A DNA stretch of 64,000 bases from the NCBI GenBank assembly GCA_022606135.1, contig JABYQN010000003.1, positions 620,001 through 684,000 of the forward strand, given 5' to 3'. A program made the position numbers and the translations under genes. The notes below the pieces were generated by a model that was not told the DNA's origin, did not search any database, and saw only the letters and a program-made list of their open reading frames with translations. This stretch comes from Fomes fomentarius. Lineage: Eukaryota; Basidiomycota; Agaricomycetes; Polyporales; Polyporaceae. Positions 40,309-52,177 of this stretch are shown piece by piece (positions within the stretch are counted from its first letter, which is position 1; every line of letters starts with the position of its first letter).

Positions 40309-41837
40309 CTAGGATTGAAAGGATTGCCCCGAACTGGCCCCGCCCGGGGTTGGCACTCGATTGCACTTGTCGGAGTCGGATGCCAGCAAGCCGTCGAAAC
40401 TCGTGTCCGGAGCCCAGGTCACGATGGAGGTTTCTTCGTATTGAGACGAGGGGACATCAACATATGGCATTCGTGTTGAAGGATATGCGAACGACCCATC
40501 CTCAGCCCCGGGGATGTGAGTTGCGGAGTATCCGAGTGGCGCGTAGGGATCAGACCATACGAATTCGGACGTTGACTGCATCTCGGTGACATGTGACACG
40601 GGAGACTCAAAACTTTGAGAGTCGAGATTGCCCACGAAATTTGAGGTAGAGTTTGAACCGCCGGGGATGAAAGGAGTAAATGACCGAGGGTCGTGATGAT
40701 CGACACTGAAGGGGTTGATCAATCGCGACGACATCATCTCAGAGGTCTGGTAGTCCGAATGTGTCGCGTGGTAATGCAAAGTCCCGGACGATTCACTCCC
40801 GGTTGTGGGGGTGAAACCGAAGTCTGAAGTCATGTCATCGGTACCAAGCTCGGCAGCATGGTCACGGTATGGAACTTGAAGGGCATTCATAGAGATGGGC
40901 GGAGGATGTGAGACAAAGGCAGACCCATCTGCACCCGGAACGTGGTAGGACCGTGGGTCGCTGAGATTGTACTGGGAAACTCGGGAGTCCCCACGGCTGT
41001 AGGGCATCCCCTCTTGACCGGATGTGAGTCCGAGTTGAGGGTAAAGATGTCCTGTGGCAGTCCAGGGCACCTGTGGTGTTGCTCGGACGTCGTTATACAG
41101 CATCGAGGTGCTCATGGATAGGTCCGAGGTGCTCTGTGTCGAGAAGGAGAGGGGCAGAACCGATGACGATCCGCCTATATCGTGGGGCGAGATTTGCTGT
41201 GTGGTGTGTGGTATACTATGGGACGCACCGGAGGTTCGACTCGGACGGACGGGGTGTGGGAGATTCGAGATGCTTCCGCGACGCCGTCTTCGAGTCGATC
41301 GTTGCGCCATTGTACTCCTTGTGGCATGGGACTCGTGGGTACTAGTCGACGGCGACATGACGTCCTGTGTGAAGGGTAGGCATATAAGCACTGTGACTGG
41401 GTATGGAAAGAGTGTCCAGACTGACCGACAATGCGGATGATGAGGATGCATGTGTAGTCGTGGTGGTGTCGGCCTGCGCCCTTGTGTCTGCCATGAAACC
41501 AGACGAGCTTATGTCTGTCGATCCATGTTTGAAATATGCAATGCCAGGAGGCGAAGAGAGATGTTTTTCGAATCTGGTACGCCATAGAGGGAACTATAGA
41601 CCCAAGACTTGTAGCATAAGCCATGATGTATTTCTGCAGGATGATCATACTTACGAGGGCAGTATCGATATCCCTCAACAACACGGGGACTCGATCGCGT
41701 GCATCTGATGGTTGAGGACGGTTAGCTTTTTTCTCCTCTGTTGTATCTTGAGTTTCTTTGGTGACCTTGGAAGCAGTACGTTTCCTTCGTGGAGGCCCCC
41801 TGTCATCGTCTTCGTTGTAGTCTCGACGACGTTTCAT
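40309..41837 (-). CDS. Orphan disordered protein with basic N-terminus
   Basis: Three-exon model. Exon 1 starts MKRRRDYNEDDDRGPPRRK (ATG at 41835-41837) and ends RDIDTAL at 41655. A 16-codon exon (41426-41473, ADTTTTTHASSSSALS) follows, then a 61-nt intron, then a long exon beginning DVMSPSTSTHESH with stop at 40309. All joins are phase 0. The product of about 430 residues has two basic clusters (MKRRR and RSTRRRRRGS) that look like nuclear signals, then a Ser/Thr/Tyr/Pro-rich body with scattered aromatic residues (FTPFIPGGS, YAPLGYSATHIPG). No DNA-binding domain or known family is recognised. It could be a transcriptional regulator with an activation-domain-like body, but that is only inference from composition. 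The exon 2 boundaries are the least certain part. Confidence 0.6.
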
Positions 41838-42998
41838 TGTGAGGGGAGGCCGGCCGTTGTATACTAGCCGAACCCACGTCGCGATGGAAGGGAGAACAAG
41901 GGCGGATAATGGCAATGCTTAGGTCCTTGTGATTATATAGCTTCGATTCAAACCCACCCTGCGAGAATACTTACTCTGTACCTACATTCAGAAATAAGGT
42001 TGCACCTGTGCACGTCGCGTTACGCAGATGCTAAGTTGTCGTAGAGTGCCACGTTAAGTATTTGTACGTGTACGAACGGCCATCACTCCATCCTAGGACA
42101 CGTCGAAGCTGCCATGCTACATTCCGGATGCAGACTGACAGCTCCTCGTTTTTACGACATCTGGCTCGTGAAGGACGTCCGAGCGCCGCCGTTCGGGACA
42201 GTCCCTCTCTCACGCGCAGCAGAGATAGGAGTGACATCTCAGACGGGGAAAGATACATCCACCTTGGTCCGGACAATCGCGACGCCCATCCAGCCGAAAG
42301 ATGCGATAGAAATCGCATGCAGCGGCATGGCGGTGCGGAGTAAGCCGAAGAGTTCGTGCCCGATTTATGAAAGGCGTGAAACTCACTGAATATCGTTTCT
42401 CAGATATTGAAACGAGACAATTGTGCCATATGACAAGTCACGGAGTGACCGTCGCAGCGCATAGCCTAGCATGGACTGCCATAGCGGTGCAATTTTCGCT
42501 AGATTGCTGGCAAGAGCAGCGCTTCTATCCCATAAGGTATCTACCCCGCGTAGACAGTACAAGAAAGTGGTCATAAGGGGGGGGGACCTTGAGTTGTTAA
42601 CATGCGAGCCATCCTCACTATGCCAACAGACTCGGAGCGATGCTGACAGGAAAGGATGGCTACGTGAGTCGATGTCTACGCACTACAAGATGCTATTATA
42701 TCACCAAATCATTGCCATCGGCTTATGTTGGGCCAGCGTACCAGTATCGCATAGCGGAGGAAGGGGACAACTTGGAGGAAGGGGGACTTACAACGTGCGC
42801 TTAACACGTCAAGACAACACAATCCATATATGGATATTGGTGATAACCGCTCACTATACGAGAGGCGTCCAGAGACCATGCACATTACAAAAACAGAGCA
42901 ACATGGAGCAACGCACAGAACAAAGGAAGCACAGCGCTCAGACTAAACAGGAACAACAGGAGCAACATGGTCAAGAGTCCGCGTTCGATCGCCACTGA
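41838..42998. other. Intergenic between two minus-strand orphans
   Basis: Promoter side of the 40309-41837 gene and 3' side of the RGG-tail gene. A G-run of nine lies near 42577. No supported gene. Confidence 0.4.
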
Positions 42999-44178
42999 TT
43001 ACTGCTGGCGGCGATCATGCTGCCAGTGGTTGTCCACCTCGAAAACGCTCTCGCCAGAATAAGAGGGTTTCCCCGAATCTCTGGCAACCGATCCCCGCCT
43101 ACCTCGCCCCCCGCGGTTCCTCCCGCCTCCTCGTAATTTCGTCTGGGGCTTGTGCCGTTGTTGAACGTCGAGCTCCCAGTCGTCTTGCTTCTCATCTTCT
43201 TCTGCGGCTCGCCGCTTTCCCGTGTACCCTCCGCTCGTCTGCTGCATGACTTGTGCGCTTGAGCTCTCTTGTATCACTCGACTGCTAGCGGCAGGCATTG
43301 ACTCGATTCCAATGCCAAATTGCTGGTTGACTTGCCACTGCGTCGGAGTACCGCCACTTGCGCGAAACTGGGAAACAACGCAAAGATGGAGTTCCTCAGC
43401 AAGGGAAGGGGACGGGTTAACGCACCTCACGAGCCTGTCTCTGAGTCGGGTTTGCCCCCGGATAGTAGGACATCGAGGTGCTGGCTAGAGGGTGAAGCTG
43501 CTGGGGGGTTTGCCAGCCTTCTGATGGGATTGGGCCTTGGTACGTTCCTGCGTTCGCCATATCACCACGAACTGTCCCCTGTTGAGTTTGAGAATGCAAA
43601 TATGCATTGGGATCATATCTCGAGTCCTTGATGAGCCAGGGCGTTTGCGGAAAGTCGGCCTGGTCATCGTCGGCGACGAAAAACCCCTCGGCAGGCCCGA
43701 TGCCAGAGTATGGGTTGTTGGCGGTAACGAAGAGGGTTCCGCGAATCTGCCTCAACTCTTCAAGACCCTGAATGAATGAAGGGTCGTCGTGAGGCACCTG
43801 TTGAGCATTGTGACTTGCGGCCTGCAAGTTGGAGTGTTGGAGACCATAGACACTCGAAGATGCTTGGTAGTTTGTGGATGAAGCCGAGTAGGGAGGTGGT
43901 TGGCACGGTCTTCCCGCGGTCGTTGCACTCGATGGAGGCAGCATTCCATCCGTAGGCACAGATGGCAGCCATCCGTGGTTCTCAGTCGATGCTTGTGGTA
44001 GATGGAGTCGGTTGTCGTTTGGACTAGCTACGTCTGCAGACGGGACCGTCGAATGGTCGAGCAGCGGGCCAATGTTGTGGCCAACATACGGTCCTGTAGT
44101 CGTAGTCGGTTCGGCTGCGTCTGATGACCACAGTTCTTGAGGCATAGCGTTGTGCGAGATCTGTGGGGCGTTGTTCAT
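42999..44178 (-). CDS. Orphan protein with C-terminal RGG-type tail
   Basis: Two exons: 43426-44178 (starts MNNAPQISHNAMPQELW, ends QRQARE) and 42999-43367 (starts FRASGGTPTQWQVNQQF), joined in phase 0 by a 58-nt intron. The protein has about 370 residues. The first part is Ser/Gln/Pro/Asn-rich. A possibly folded segment lies around DDPSFIQGLEELRQIRGTL and FFVADDDQADFPQTPWLI. After GKRRAAEEDEKQDDWELD, a nuclear-signal-like cluster followed by acids, the tail reads LRGGGRNRGGRGRRG, an arginine-methylation or RNA-binding type RGG box. RNA-associated nuclear function is inference from the tail alone; no family is recognised. Confidence 0.65.
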
Positions 44179-45636
44179 GAAGGCGACCTTGGTAGCTGAA
44201 TCATGAAACGAAAAGACTGACGAGATGACTGAAATGTGATATCGCTTTCTGTACTGGGTAGCGACTCCTCGACCTTGGTCGACGACTCATACCCGAATTA
44301 TGAACGGAGATGGTGGTAAAGATGCAAGAGTAAAGCCCGACGAACACAACTTTTATGTGCGCCGACGATTGCGCTTTGACCATCGCCTGGCCGCCGGAGA
44401 TTCCGACGATTCCTGAATTCGGTGTGGTCGAGCTTATGTCGACATGGCCCATCCAACGCTGTCTGCTCAGAAAGGCAGCTAAAAGCATTGACGCGGGAGC
44501 CTAGGAACGGTTACGTGATTCGAGATTGTATTCGCTCACGGGCGATACAGGAAATGAGACAATTAGCACCTGCGGTATCAGGTGCATCGGCGGAACGGGC
44601 TGGCCAGAGGTGCCCATTGGCGGTGCTCTGTCAAATATTGCCGCAGCTTGCGCGGCCTACGCCCACACAGAAGAGCGCTGATGCTCCGGTCTTCAAACCC
44701 ATGCTAGCCGGCCTTTACGCCTCGTTGCTTCTCGGGAATGGAAGCATGGTCATGAGAACCCATGGTTCCTGTCTAGGACGATGGAGTCATACTCGGGAGT
44801 AAAGCACAGAGTACACCTGCCTGCGGGACTAATACTCAACGAGATACGAAGCCAGCAATCGTGCAGAGATTACGATGCATTATGGGCTATCGCCCAGGGA
44901 CAACAGACATGAGGGGAACACGGGGGGCAGTAAAGACCTTTGGTTCCGCACGCCCTCCGCCGACCGGAGTCACCTTTCGCGGAGTTGGACTTAGAGTAGC
45001 AAGATCTTGATGATAGTCAGGGTCCACGACCATTTCGATAGCCCAGTGACCACAGATCCACGAGCTTGCGGCGTGCCAGCGACGCTCGGGCGCTGTTCAG
45101 GGAGCCGCGAGCACTCAGAAAGCAGTACTGGTTCCGATACATTGCGATCCGGATATGGCGATGCTGCTTCGATTGTGGTATGTGCATCCAAGGCTAGGCC
45201 CGTGGTCGCCACTGAGATTTCGCTGAGATATAATCCTATATTTCGAAAAACAAATCGCACCTTGTCAATAATTGCTGCATCAGATCGGTACCACGGGACA
45301 AAGAAAGCAGAGGCTGGTCTAGCCGCTATTCGTCCTGGGACGTGCTGAGGTAGAACAGGGTGGATGACTATGCCGATGTCTTGGGTTGTTCGAGTATCTG
45401 AGTAGAATCACAGTATCATCCATCACCGAGAGACCTGCGAGTGAGTTCCAGACTCACGTCATGGTTCCCAAGCTTGTTGAGGGGAACGCGCGAGGCAGCC
45501 TGGCAGGCGGTAATAGAGAACAAAGTATTACTATCGGGCAACACCGCGACCTACACGCGCCCGCGTCTACAGCGCGCGACGCTCCATGCCCGTGAATACT
45601 ACAGCTTCTCGTTCCCCATGTTGACGCCATCTCGCC
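44179..45636. other. Intergenic, divergent between the RGG-tail gene and COQ6
   Basis: About 1.45 kb containing promoters for two divergently transcribed genes. Short frames on both strands (for example 44201-44488 minus, 44422-44802 plus) have no support. Confidence 0.4.
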
Positions 45637-47616
45637 ATGCTTCGAGCCAGCAAGCATGTTAAGACTCTAGCCAAACACTCCCAACGGACCCTAGTCAGGG
45701 CCGCGAGTACAGTGACCCCTCAGGAAAGCGACGTTGTCATCGTCGGCGGAGGCCCGGCTGGATTGGCTCTTGCGAGCGCACTCAGTACGTTGTATTCTTC
45801 CATAGTCACTGAACGTATTCATTCACCTAGACAAGGCTCCGAGGCCGTGATCCGTGAAACGCTGAAGGTATCCCTGGTTGAGGCCAGCGACCTCAGCAAA
45901 GTACGCAACTGGACGCCTCACTCCGGCACGTTCTCAAATCGCGTCAGTTCGATCACCAATGCGTCACAAGCGTTCCTAGGAGGTGCGCAGAGCTGTGTTG
46001 TGTACTTCAGCATGAGGGTGCTTAAGAGGAGGTCAAGGAATCGGCGCGTGGACGCACGTCGAAGAGGGACGGACGTCCCCGATTGAGGAGATGCAGGTGC
46101 GTGTCTCAGATTGCTTGTCTTGTGAGACGCAGTGGGCGTGATGGTTATCTTCTGCAGGTCTGGGATGGTATCTCGGACGCCCGTATCACTTTCTCTATGC
46201 AAGACGATCTTGCGTCACATGTGCCAGGCATGAGCTTGCCAACTCAAATGGCGAGGCTCACAGAAAACTTGAACCTCCAACGAGCGCTTCTGCGACATCT
46301 CGACAGAACCTCGTCCGTTAACCTCATTGACCAAGTCAAGGTGCAATCAATAGATCAGGAAGCACGGGAGGGCGGTGGCTGGCCACTTGTTCATCTATCC
46401 GATGGTCGAGTCTTGCGTGCAAGGTTGCTAGTGAGTCCCCATGGCTAGTTAGTCACGCTGTGTTTAACCATGAGCCAGGTCGGCGCAGATGGATTCAACT
46501 CTCCAGTACGCGCATATGCCAACATTCAGTCATATGGATGGGCGTACGATACAACGGCCATCGTTGCAACTATGTTTCACAATCCGCGAACGGCTTTCCA
46601 GGCGCCAAACACCGTAGCCTTCCAAAGGTTCCTTCCCACTGGACCTATAGCCTTCTTGCCACTATCTCCTACGGCATCGTCTCTTGTCTGGTCTACCAAA
46701 CCCCACTTGGCCAAAGCACTGCTGGCTTCTGATCCAGCCGTTCTGGCTACTATGATCAATGCTGCGTTCCGGCTTCCTCAGGTATCGCTGAAGTATCTGT
46801 ACAACTTCCTTCTTGACGCCGCAAGCAATGGCTCTCCTGTCAGTGTTCAACAGCTCATCGAAGAAGTTTCCTGGCGCGAGCACTCCCATAGCATCGACTC
46901 ACGCTCGGCATACTCCCTTTTCGCCGATACCGCTGGGATACCTCCGGAAGACGCGGATACTCTTCCACCTCTAGTGACCTCCATCCAGCCAGGTTCTGCT
47001 GCGTCCTTCCCTCTTCGCTTCAAACATGCGGACGAGTACATCGGAGATGGCGCTGGAGCGCGTACCGTTCTTGTCGGTGATGCGGCACACACCATCCATC
47101 CGCTCGCAGGACAGGGCCTCAACATGGGTCTGGGCGACGTTGAGTCGCTCTTCCGCTGTATCCATAAGGCCATCATCAACGGCAGCGATATTGGTGAGTT
47201 TGTATTCTGACTATCACAACATTGGCTTAACCTTTGCGACAGGTTCTCGTACTGCACTTCTACCGTACGCGCGTGAACGCTACTTCGAGAATCACAAGAT
47301 CATGTCGGCATGCGACAAGCTGCACAAGTTGTATTCCTTTACAGCCGAGCCCATTGTTTGGGCGCGTTCCGTCGGCGTGGAGGTGTTAAACGAACTCGAT
47401 TCTGTCAAGGCAGCCTTGATGCTGAACGCCGGTAGTCGCGCTTCTTATGGGCGTCCTTCGGGGTCACAAGTTGGCGTTAGCTTCGCTGCGGACGGTTTGG
47501 AAGGCCTTGCGAGGAATATGAGTGGTGTTAGGACCTTGACCGAAGGCGTAGCAAACATGGTGGACGCGGGAGTACAGAGGGTGTTGCGTAATTTGGCAGA
47601 CTCACAGCGTCGCTAA
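45637..47616 (+). CDS. COQ6: Ubiquinone biosynthesis FAD monooxygenase COQ6
   Basis: Flavin-dependent monooxygenase that hydroxylates the ubiquinone ring precursor in the mitochondrial CoQ complex. The N-terminus MLRASKHVKTLAKHSQRTL is Arg/Lys/Ser-rich without acids, as expected of a mitochondrial presequence. FAD signatures: DVVIVGGGPAGLALASAL (dinucleotide fold), VGADGFNSPVR (DG-type motif, assembled across an intron) and VLVGDAAHTIHPLAGQG followed by LNMGLGD (ribose and pyrophosphate site). COQ6-like segments include RVSSITNASQAFLG, PTQMARLTENLNLQRALL and WAYDTTAIVATM. Six or so introns keep frame. Length is about 540-560 residues. A UbiH/UbiF-family origin is clear; the COQ6 assignment rests on the eukaryote-type inserts and presequence. 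Confidence 0.95.
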
Positions 47617-47940
47617 CGTCGTATGATATGGTCTGTACTTGAGTGGGATGGCATCCTATTGCACTTCGTTGACTGTGGCACCATCACCATTGACGCAAGC
47701 TGTTTGTTGGTCGCTACATGGTTACATAGGTGTATGAGAGGCGGTCTCCCGCGCTGTCCCGCCCACGCGATGAGTGCTATCTTGGGACGCGCTGTTTGTG
47801 CTTGTTGACGCGTCTCGGCAAGTGGGCTAGAGCCACTATTAGTATTATACCACGTCAGTCACTGCGACTTCGTATCCCACTCTTCCTTGTCGGACCCAAG
47901 AAGTACACCTCTACACTCCTTCACCATCCTCCTCGACGCC
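47617..47940. other. Intergenic, 324 bp
   Basis: Short spacer between tandem genes. It should hold the COQ6 terminator and the promoter of the next gene; no specific signal was identified. Confidence 0.4.
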
Positions 47941-49226
47941 ATGGGCTCCGCTCAGAGCTACCTCCCCGCCGCTACCCTCGTTGTGGCCGGCGCTGCCGCA
48001 TACGGGTACTCTCAGACCAACAAACCCGCCGCTGTCGCGCCCCGGCAGTTCCCATCATCATCCGCGCCATCATCAAAGAAACAGAAGCAGAAGAAGAAGG
48101 CAGGGGCAGGTACGACGTCCGCGCAGGAGGACGCGTCGACCGACCCTAGTGCAGTGTCCTTGCCTCCTACAGTGCCAGGTGACTTCAATGCGCCCACGCC
48201 CACGCCCGCCTCCCCACCCTCTGAGTCCGCGGACAACGTGGCGGCGCCGAAACCCAAGAAGAAGAAGAAGGGGAAAAAGGCGAGCCCTGTACCCGTCGAT
48301 GCGCAGTCCGAGTCCTCTGCGACGGCTCCGGAGTCGTCTGCTGTGCGCAAGCCCAAAAAAGCTTCTGCGAAACAACCCGCGCTGGACGACGATGGGTGGA
48401 CAAGGGTGGACACGAAGAAGAAGGTCAAGGATGGGGCGAAGACGGCCGCGTCGGCTGGAACGGGTGCGGCAGGGCAGTCGCTGGAGATCTCGACGAGCGA
48501 CGCTGGAATCACTACGTCCGTGACCGGCAACTCTTCCCCTGTGACTGAGCGGACAGAGGACGAGTCATCTGCCCTGGCGGACTCTGCCGTGTCAGAGAAT
48601 AGGCGAACTCTCGCAGAGAGGTTGTTGCCAAAGGCCCGGAAGACGGGCGTTGAGGAGTGCGTGTCATCAGACACCCGTAGCGCGTTTCGTTTCCCTAACT
48701 CGGTTGTGGCAGCTTGCTAGAGGAGCCGGACTACCCTCAGCTCTCTCGTGTTATGCGCATCAAGCCCAGACCAGACGAGCAACCTGCGGCAGGGTTCTCG
48801 TGGGGCGACTACGAGGATGTGGACAACCGCGGGACCGCTAACGATGCGGATGGTGAGGATGACGGTGGTTGGGGTGTGGTAAAGGGCCGAGGGCGTCCAA
48901 GTAAGTGGTCCCGCTTGCGCTACCTCCTCACGAGTCTGATCGCCGGTACAATTGCAGAACCGACCAAGGCGGCTTCACAGCAGGTCCCGGCTCAGCAAAC
49001 AGACCCAGAGAGCCTTACGAAGAAGCAACGACAACACGCTGCCCGACGGGAAGCTCAGAAGGCTGCCAAGGCGGAGGCGGAGACGGAGCGGCTTGCCACC
49101 CTTGCTAAGCACAAGCGTGAGCTGGAGAAGGCGAAGATCGCAGAGCAGACCAAGGCTTCAAAGAAGACACCTAGTGGTGGGATGTCCGCCTACGTAGACG
49201 AGAACGGAAAGCTCGTCTGGTCATGA
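47941..49226 (+). CDS. Lys/Ala-rich protein with N-terminal hydrophobic segment
   Basis: Three exons. The start at 47941 gives MGSAQSYLPAATLVVAGAAAYGYSQ, a short hydrophobic stretch that could be a membrane anchor. A disordered Ser/Pro/Lys region with three Lys clusters follows (KKQKQKKKAG, KPKKKKKGKK, RKPKKASAK). Two similar acidic-Trp segments stand out: LDDDGWTRVDTKKK and EDDGGWGVVKGRGRP. After LEEPDYPQLSRVMRIK comes a helical Ala/Glu/Lys coiled coil (KKQRQHAARREAQKAAKAE) and the compact C-terminus GGMSAYVDENGKLVWS. Both introns (48657-48710 region and 48901-48957 region) restore frame. It looks like an ER or mitochondrial-surface anchored basic protein conserved at its C-terminus, but I recognise no named family. 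An upstream in-frame ATG at 47887 would bury the hydrophobic segment and is less likely. Confidence 0.78.
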
Positions 49227-50036
49227 GGCCTGCCAGGAGTTCAGGAAGTGGGAGTCTGCATCAGCCGCTCATAACAGTCAACTTATCGCATATTGCATAT
49301 ATACCATCGTTCGCCTCAGATGATACAATACTCAGTGCTTTCCGGGACTTTTGTTATGGAAGATGTTATTCAGGTGTACGTAGCACATCGAGCTTGCTAT
49401 TAATGCGCATATTCTACATCTTGTGATGGAATTCCCTTCGCTGGCCCAGTTGCTCCCGCTGACTACGATGTACTTGTGGTGGGTCGCAACCTAAAGCTTG
49501 CTGTAAAGTCTAACTTACGCTCATCAGGATGGCACGTAGGTTCACACACGATGGATGAGGGTCGGTATGTCCTCTCCCCGTCATATGCATATGTTCATGT
49601 TCCTGATCTGGGAATCCAAATGCATGCTGATCGAGGGAAGGGACCATGGGTACGCGATGCACAGTGCAACTTGGAAGAGGATCGAATGGATCGAAGGAAG
49701 CAGCAAGAACGTGGATCAACTTGTTTGCGGGCGGCACGATGATGGGGCAGGTAGGTTGGGAGGTTGGGAGCAAAAGAGGCACCTTTGGACGAACTGGCTG
49801 AACGGATGGTGAAGGAACGGGCACAGACGCAAACAGAATGCCTATCCAGGGAAACTGGAATGCACGAGGGGGGCAGTCGTAACAAGACTACACAGAGATA
49901 GAAACGGAGAGGGGAACGACGTCCCAATCAGGTTCGGAGGCGTAGCAGCAAGAGGTTGGGGAAGAATGAGCGCAGATGCTTGGCGTTAGGGGGGAAGGAC
50001 AGTTCATCATCTCGTCCCCGTTTGCCTGAGCACAGA
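49227..50036. other. Intergenic, no supported gene
   Basis: About 800 bp between tandem genes with only short unsupported frames. An in-frame ATG at 49956 could extend the next gene upstream by 27 codons. Confidence 0.4.
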
Positions 50037-50617
50037 ATGGCGTCAGACTCTCTCCCTGCGGTGGAAGACATCCCCATCCACGACCCCGACGCAGATGTGT
50101 ACATGCACACAGGCAGCATGTCGGGCAGCAGCGACGGTAGGTCTCAGTACGCATCCGTGAGTTGGTACTGACCGTGGTGGTTCAGGCGGTTCCCGGCGCC
50201 AGTCGAGGGCTGGCGGGACGGCCATCGGGACGAATGAAGCCATCGTGGAGAAAATCGAGAACCTGTCGCACGCAGTCAAGGATCTGGAAACTACCATGAC
50301 CACAGGCTTCGAGAAACTCGAAACCACTATGATGGTGGGCTTCGAGAGCATCAACAAATCGCTCGAGACGACCATGCGGCAGGGCCTTGAGAATATCAAT
50401 AACACCGTCGCCGCCATCCTCGCCCACCAGACTGTCGACAAGGTACGTCATGTGAGAGATTGCACCAGTATGCAATAGTCTCATTGTTTCACAGATTGCC
50501 CGCCTCGTTCCCCGTCCCTGCCGTCGTGGCCCCTGTCACTCTGTCGTCTGGGATGGCCACGTCCAGCGGATCTGGTGCAATCTGATCCGCCGTTTCCCGC
50601 TCGTTGGTGTACGATAG
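50037..50617 (+). CDS. Small coiled-coil protein with ETTM repeats
   Basis: Three exons: ATG at 50037 (MASDSLPAVEDIPIHDPD), an intron at about 50137-50185 joining SSDG to GSRRQSRAGG, and an intron after QTVDK joining to IARLVPRPCRRG, ending LVGVR. About 150 residues. The centre is one long amphipathic helix with three LETTM units spaced 11 and 15 residues apart (LETTMTTGFEK, LETTMMVGFESINKS, LETTMRQGLENIN), predicting an oligomeric coiled coil. The N-terminus is acidic, and the C-terminus is basic and Cys/Trp-containing. No known family is recognised. The splice joins keep frame and the repeat is hard to explain as a chance frame, so I favour a real gene. The start could be 49956 instead. Confidence 0.55.
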
Positions 50618-52177
50618 CATGTATCATAATCATGATGTCCGTGTCCGCTCTTCCGTCGCTAGTGTCCCCTTGTGTACTACCAGTCTACCAGTAGTCTTCA
50701 CGAACCGGATGGTATGAATGCAAGTCATGTATGTTTCGACTCTGCATGTCTCCTGTGCATGTGTGCATTGCAGGCTATATGTGTGCGAAATTGTGGTGTG
50801 AATGGGCTCGGAGTACTTTCGCCGCCACCCGGCTAGCTGAACCTCAGTGTCCTCTCCTGTCCCTGTCCCCGGTATTCATGGTGCCTGATCACGTCCCTGC
50901 GGCGATATAGTCTATCTCTTGCTCATCTCCTCCATGAGTCTCCTAAGTCACCGAAACAAATATCCCACCCAATAGCATGTTGCACGTGCTATTCCTCGTA
51001 TGGTTACTAGCGCCTTTCACGCTGTGTCTAGATCTGACAACCGTATGAGATGTCGCACCTCCATGACCAAGAGCAGCGTTCAGCTGATCCGCAGTCTAGG
51101 CGGGCGAGGCCTAGTACATGATGATCGTCCTGAGCACACATGTGTTTCCGACCCGTGAAACGCATGAACGTTTGAACGATTGTGGCACGACTTGCTGAGG
51201 CTCGCCTTCATCATAAGCCTCCCCCTTGCTGGATGGCAACAGTGAAGGCATGTTGTTGAAAACATACTCCCACAGCCCGAAAGGTTCCAACGTACGTCGC
51301 ACCGCCGCGTGGTACTGTACACGGCCCATGTTGACATATCACCTTGAACTGCAAAGGTTACGGAGACTCGTCTCCCATCCTAGCAGCAGCATCGATCGAA
51401 CCGGTATCCAGATCGAGGGCCTTGCCCGAGGACGACGCTTAAATAGTACATCTAGAACTAGAACTATACCGTAAACAAGCTGCGCCCATCAATCCGCGCA
51501 CAGGAGAACACGCCGTTTACTTCACTCGCCTTGGGGGTTGTTTAGAGAACGTTGTGTTCATTTACCTGAAAGGTGAGGTATGGAGACATAACCAAACACA
51601 AACGAACGGCATCGCGCGCTGTCTTCCCGAAACAAACACGCGTCTTCCGCATCCTGCGAGTCCCTGTGACATACACATGAACCGTCCTGAATGGTTCTGG
51701 GAAACCGTTTTCTCAAGCACTCTCATATTGGCAGGTCTTGTCGGTACCGAGACATGCCCCACGATGTCGAGCGGAGGATTTGAGAGATTGACTAGGCGTA
51801 TTGTTGCTTCCGGCGATGCGATGCGCCTACGATGGAAGTGCATTCTGACAGTTTGTGTGCGTCCTAGGATGGAGCGATGAACTTGTTATTAGCAGAATGC
51901 GTCTCGTGTCACACAATAAAGCATCCTGCCAGTGGATGTCCTGTACACGCAAGTGGTGCGGCAAGGAACGAGCGAAGGTCGCGACTGGAAACGGTGACTG
52001 ATGCATCACATACCGCCGCGCGCCCAAGCCTCGTTCTACTCTCACGGCCTAATCTCAAGTGCGCAAGGAAGAATGTAATAAGCAAGGCTGGCTCACTGAA
52101 CGCTCGGGAAGTGTTGTTTTAGTGCAACCACCCTCTTTCGCTTCTATATTGCGATTGACAGCACGCATACAGCTACG
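50618..52177. other. Intergenic, no supported gene
   Basis: About 1.5 kb with unsupported frames on both strands (for example 51554-51880). It includes the 3' regions of two converging genes. Confidence 0.4.

Noticed and set aside
35083..45636. Pheromone precursor genes (short frames ending in CaaX) near the scaffold gene
   Set aside because: None of the short frames ends in a Cys-aliphatic-aliphatic-X box with an upstream pheromone-like core; no receptor gene is present either.
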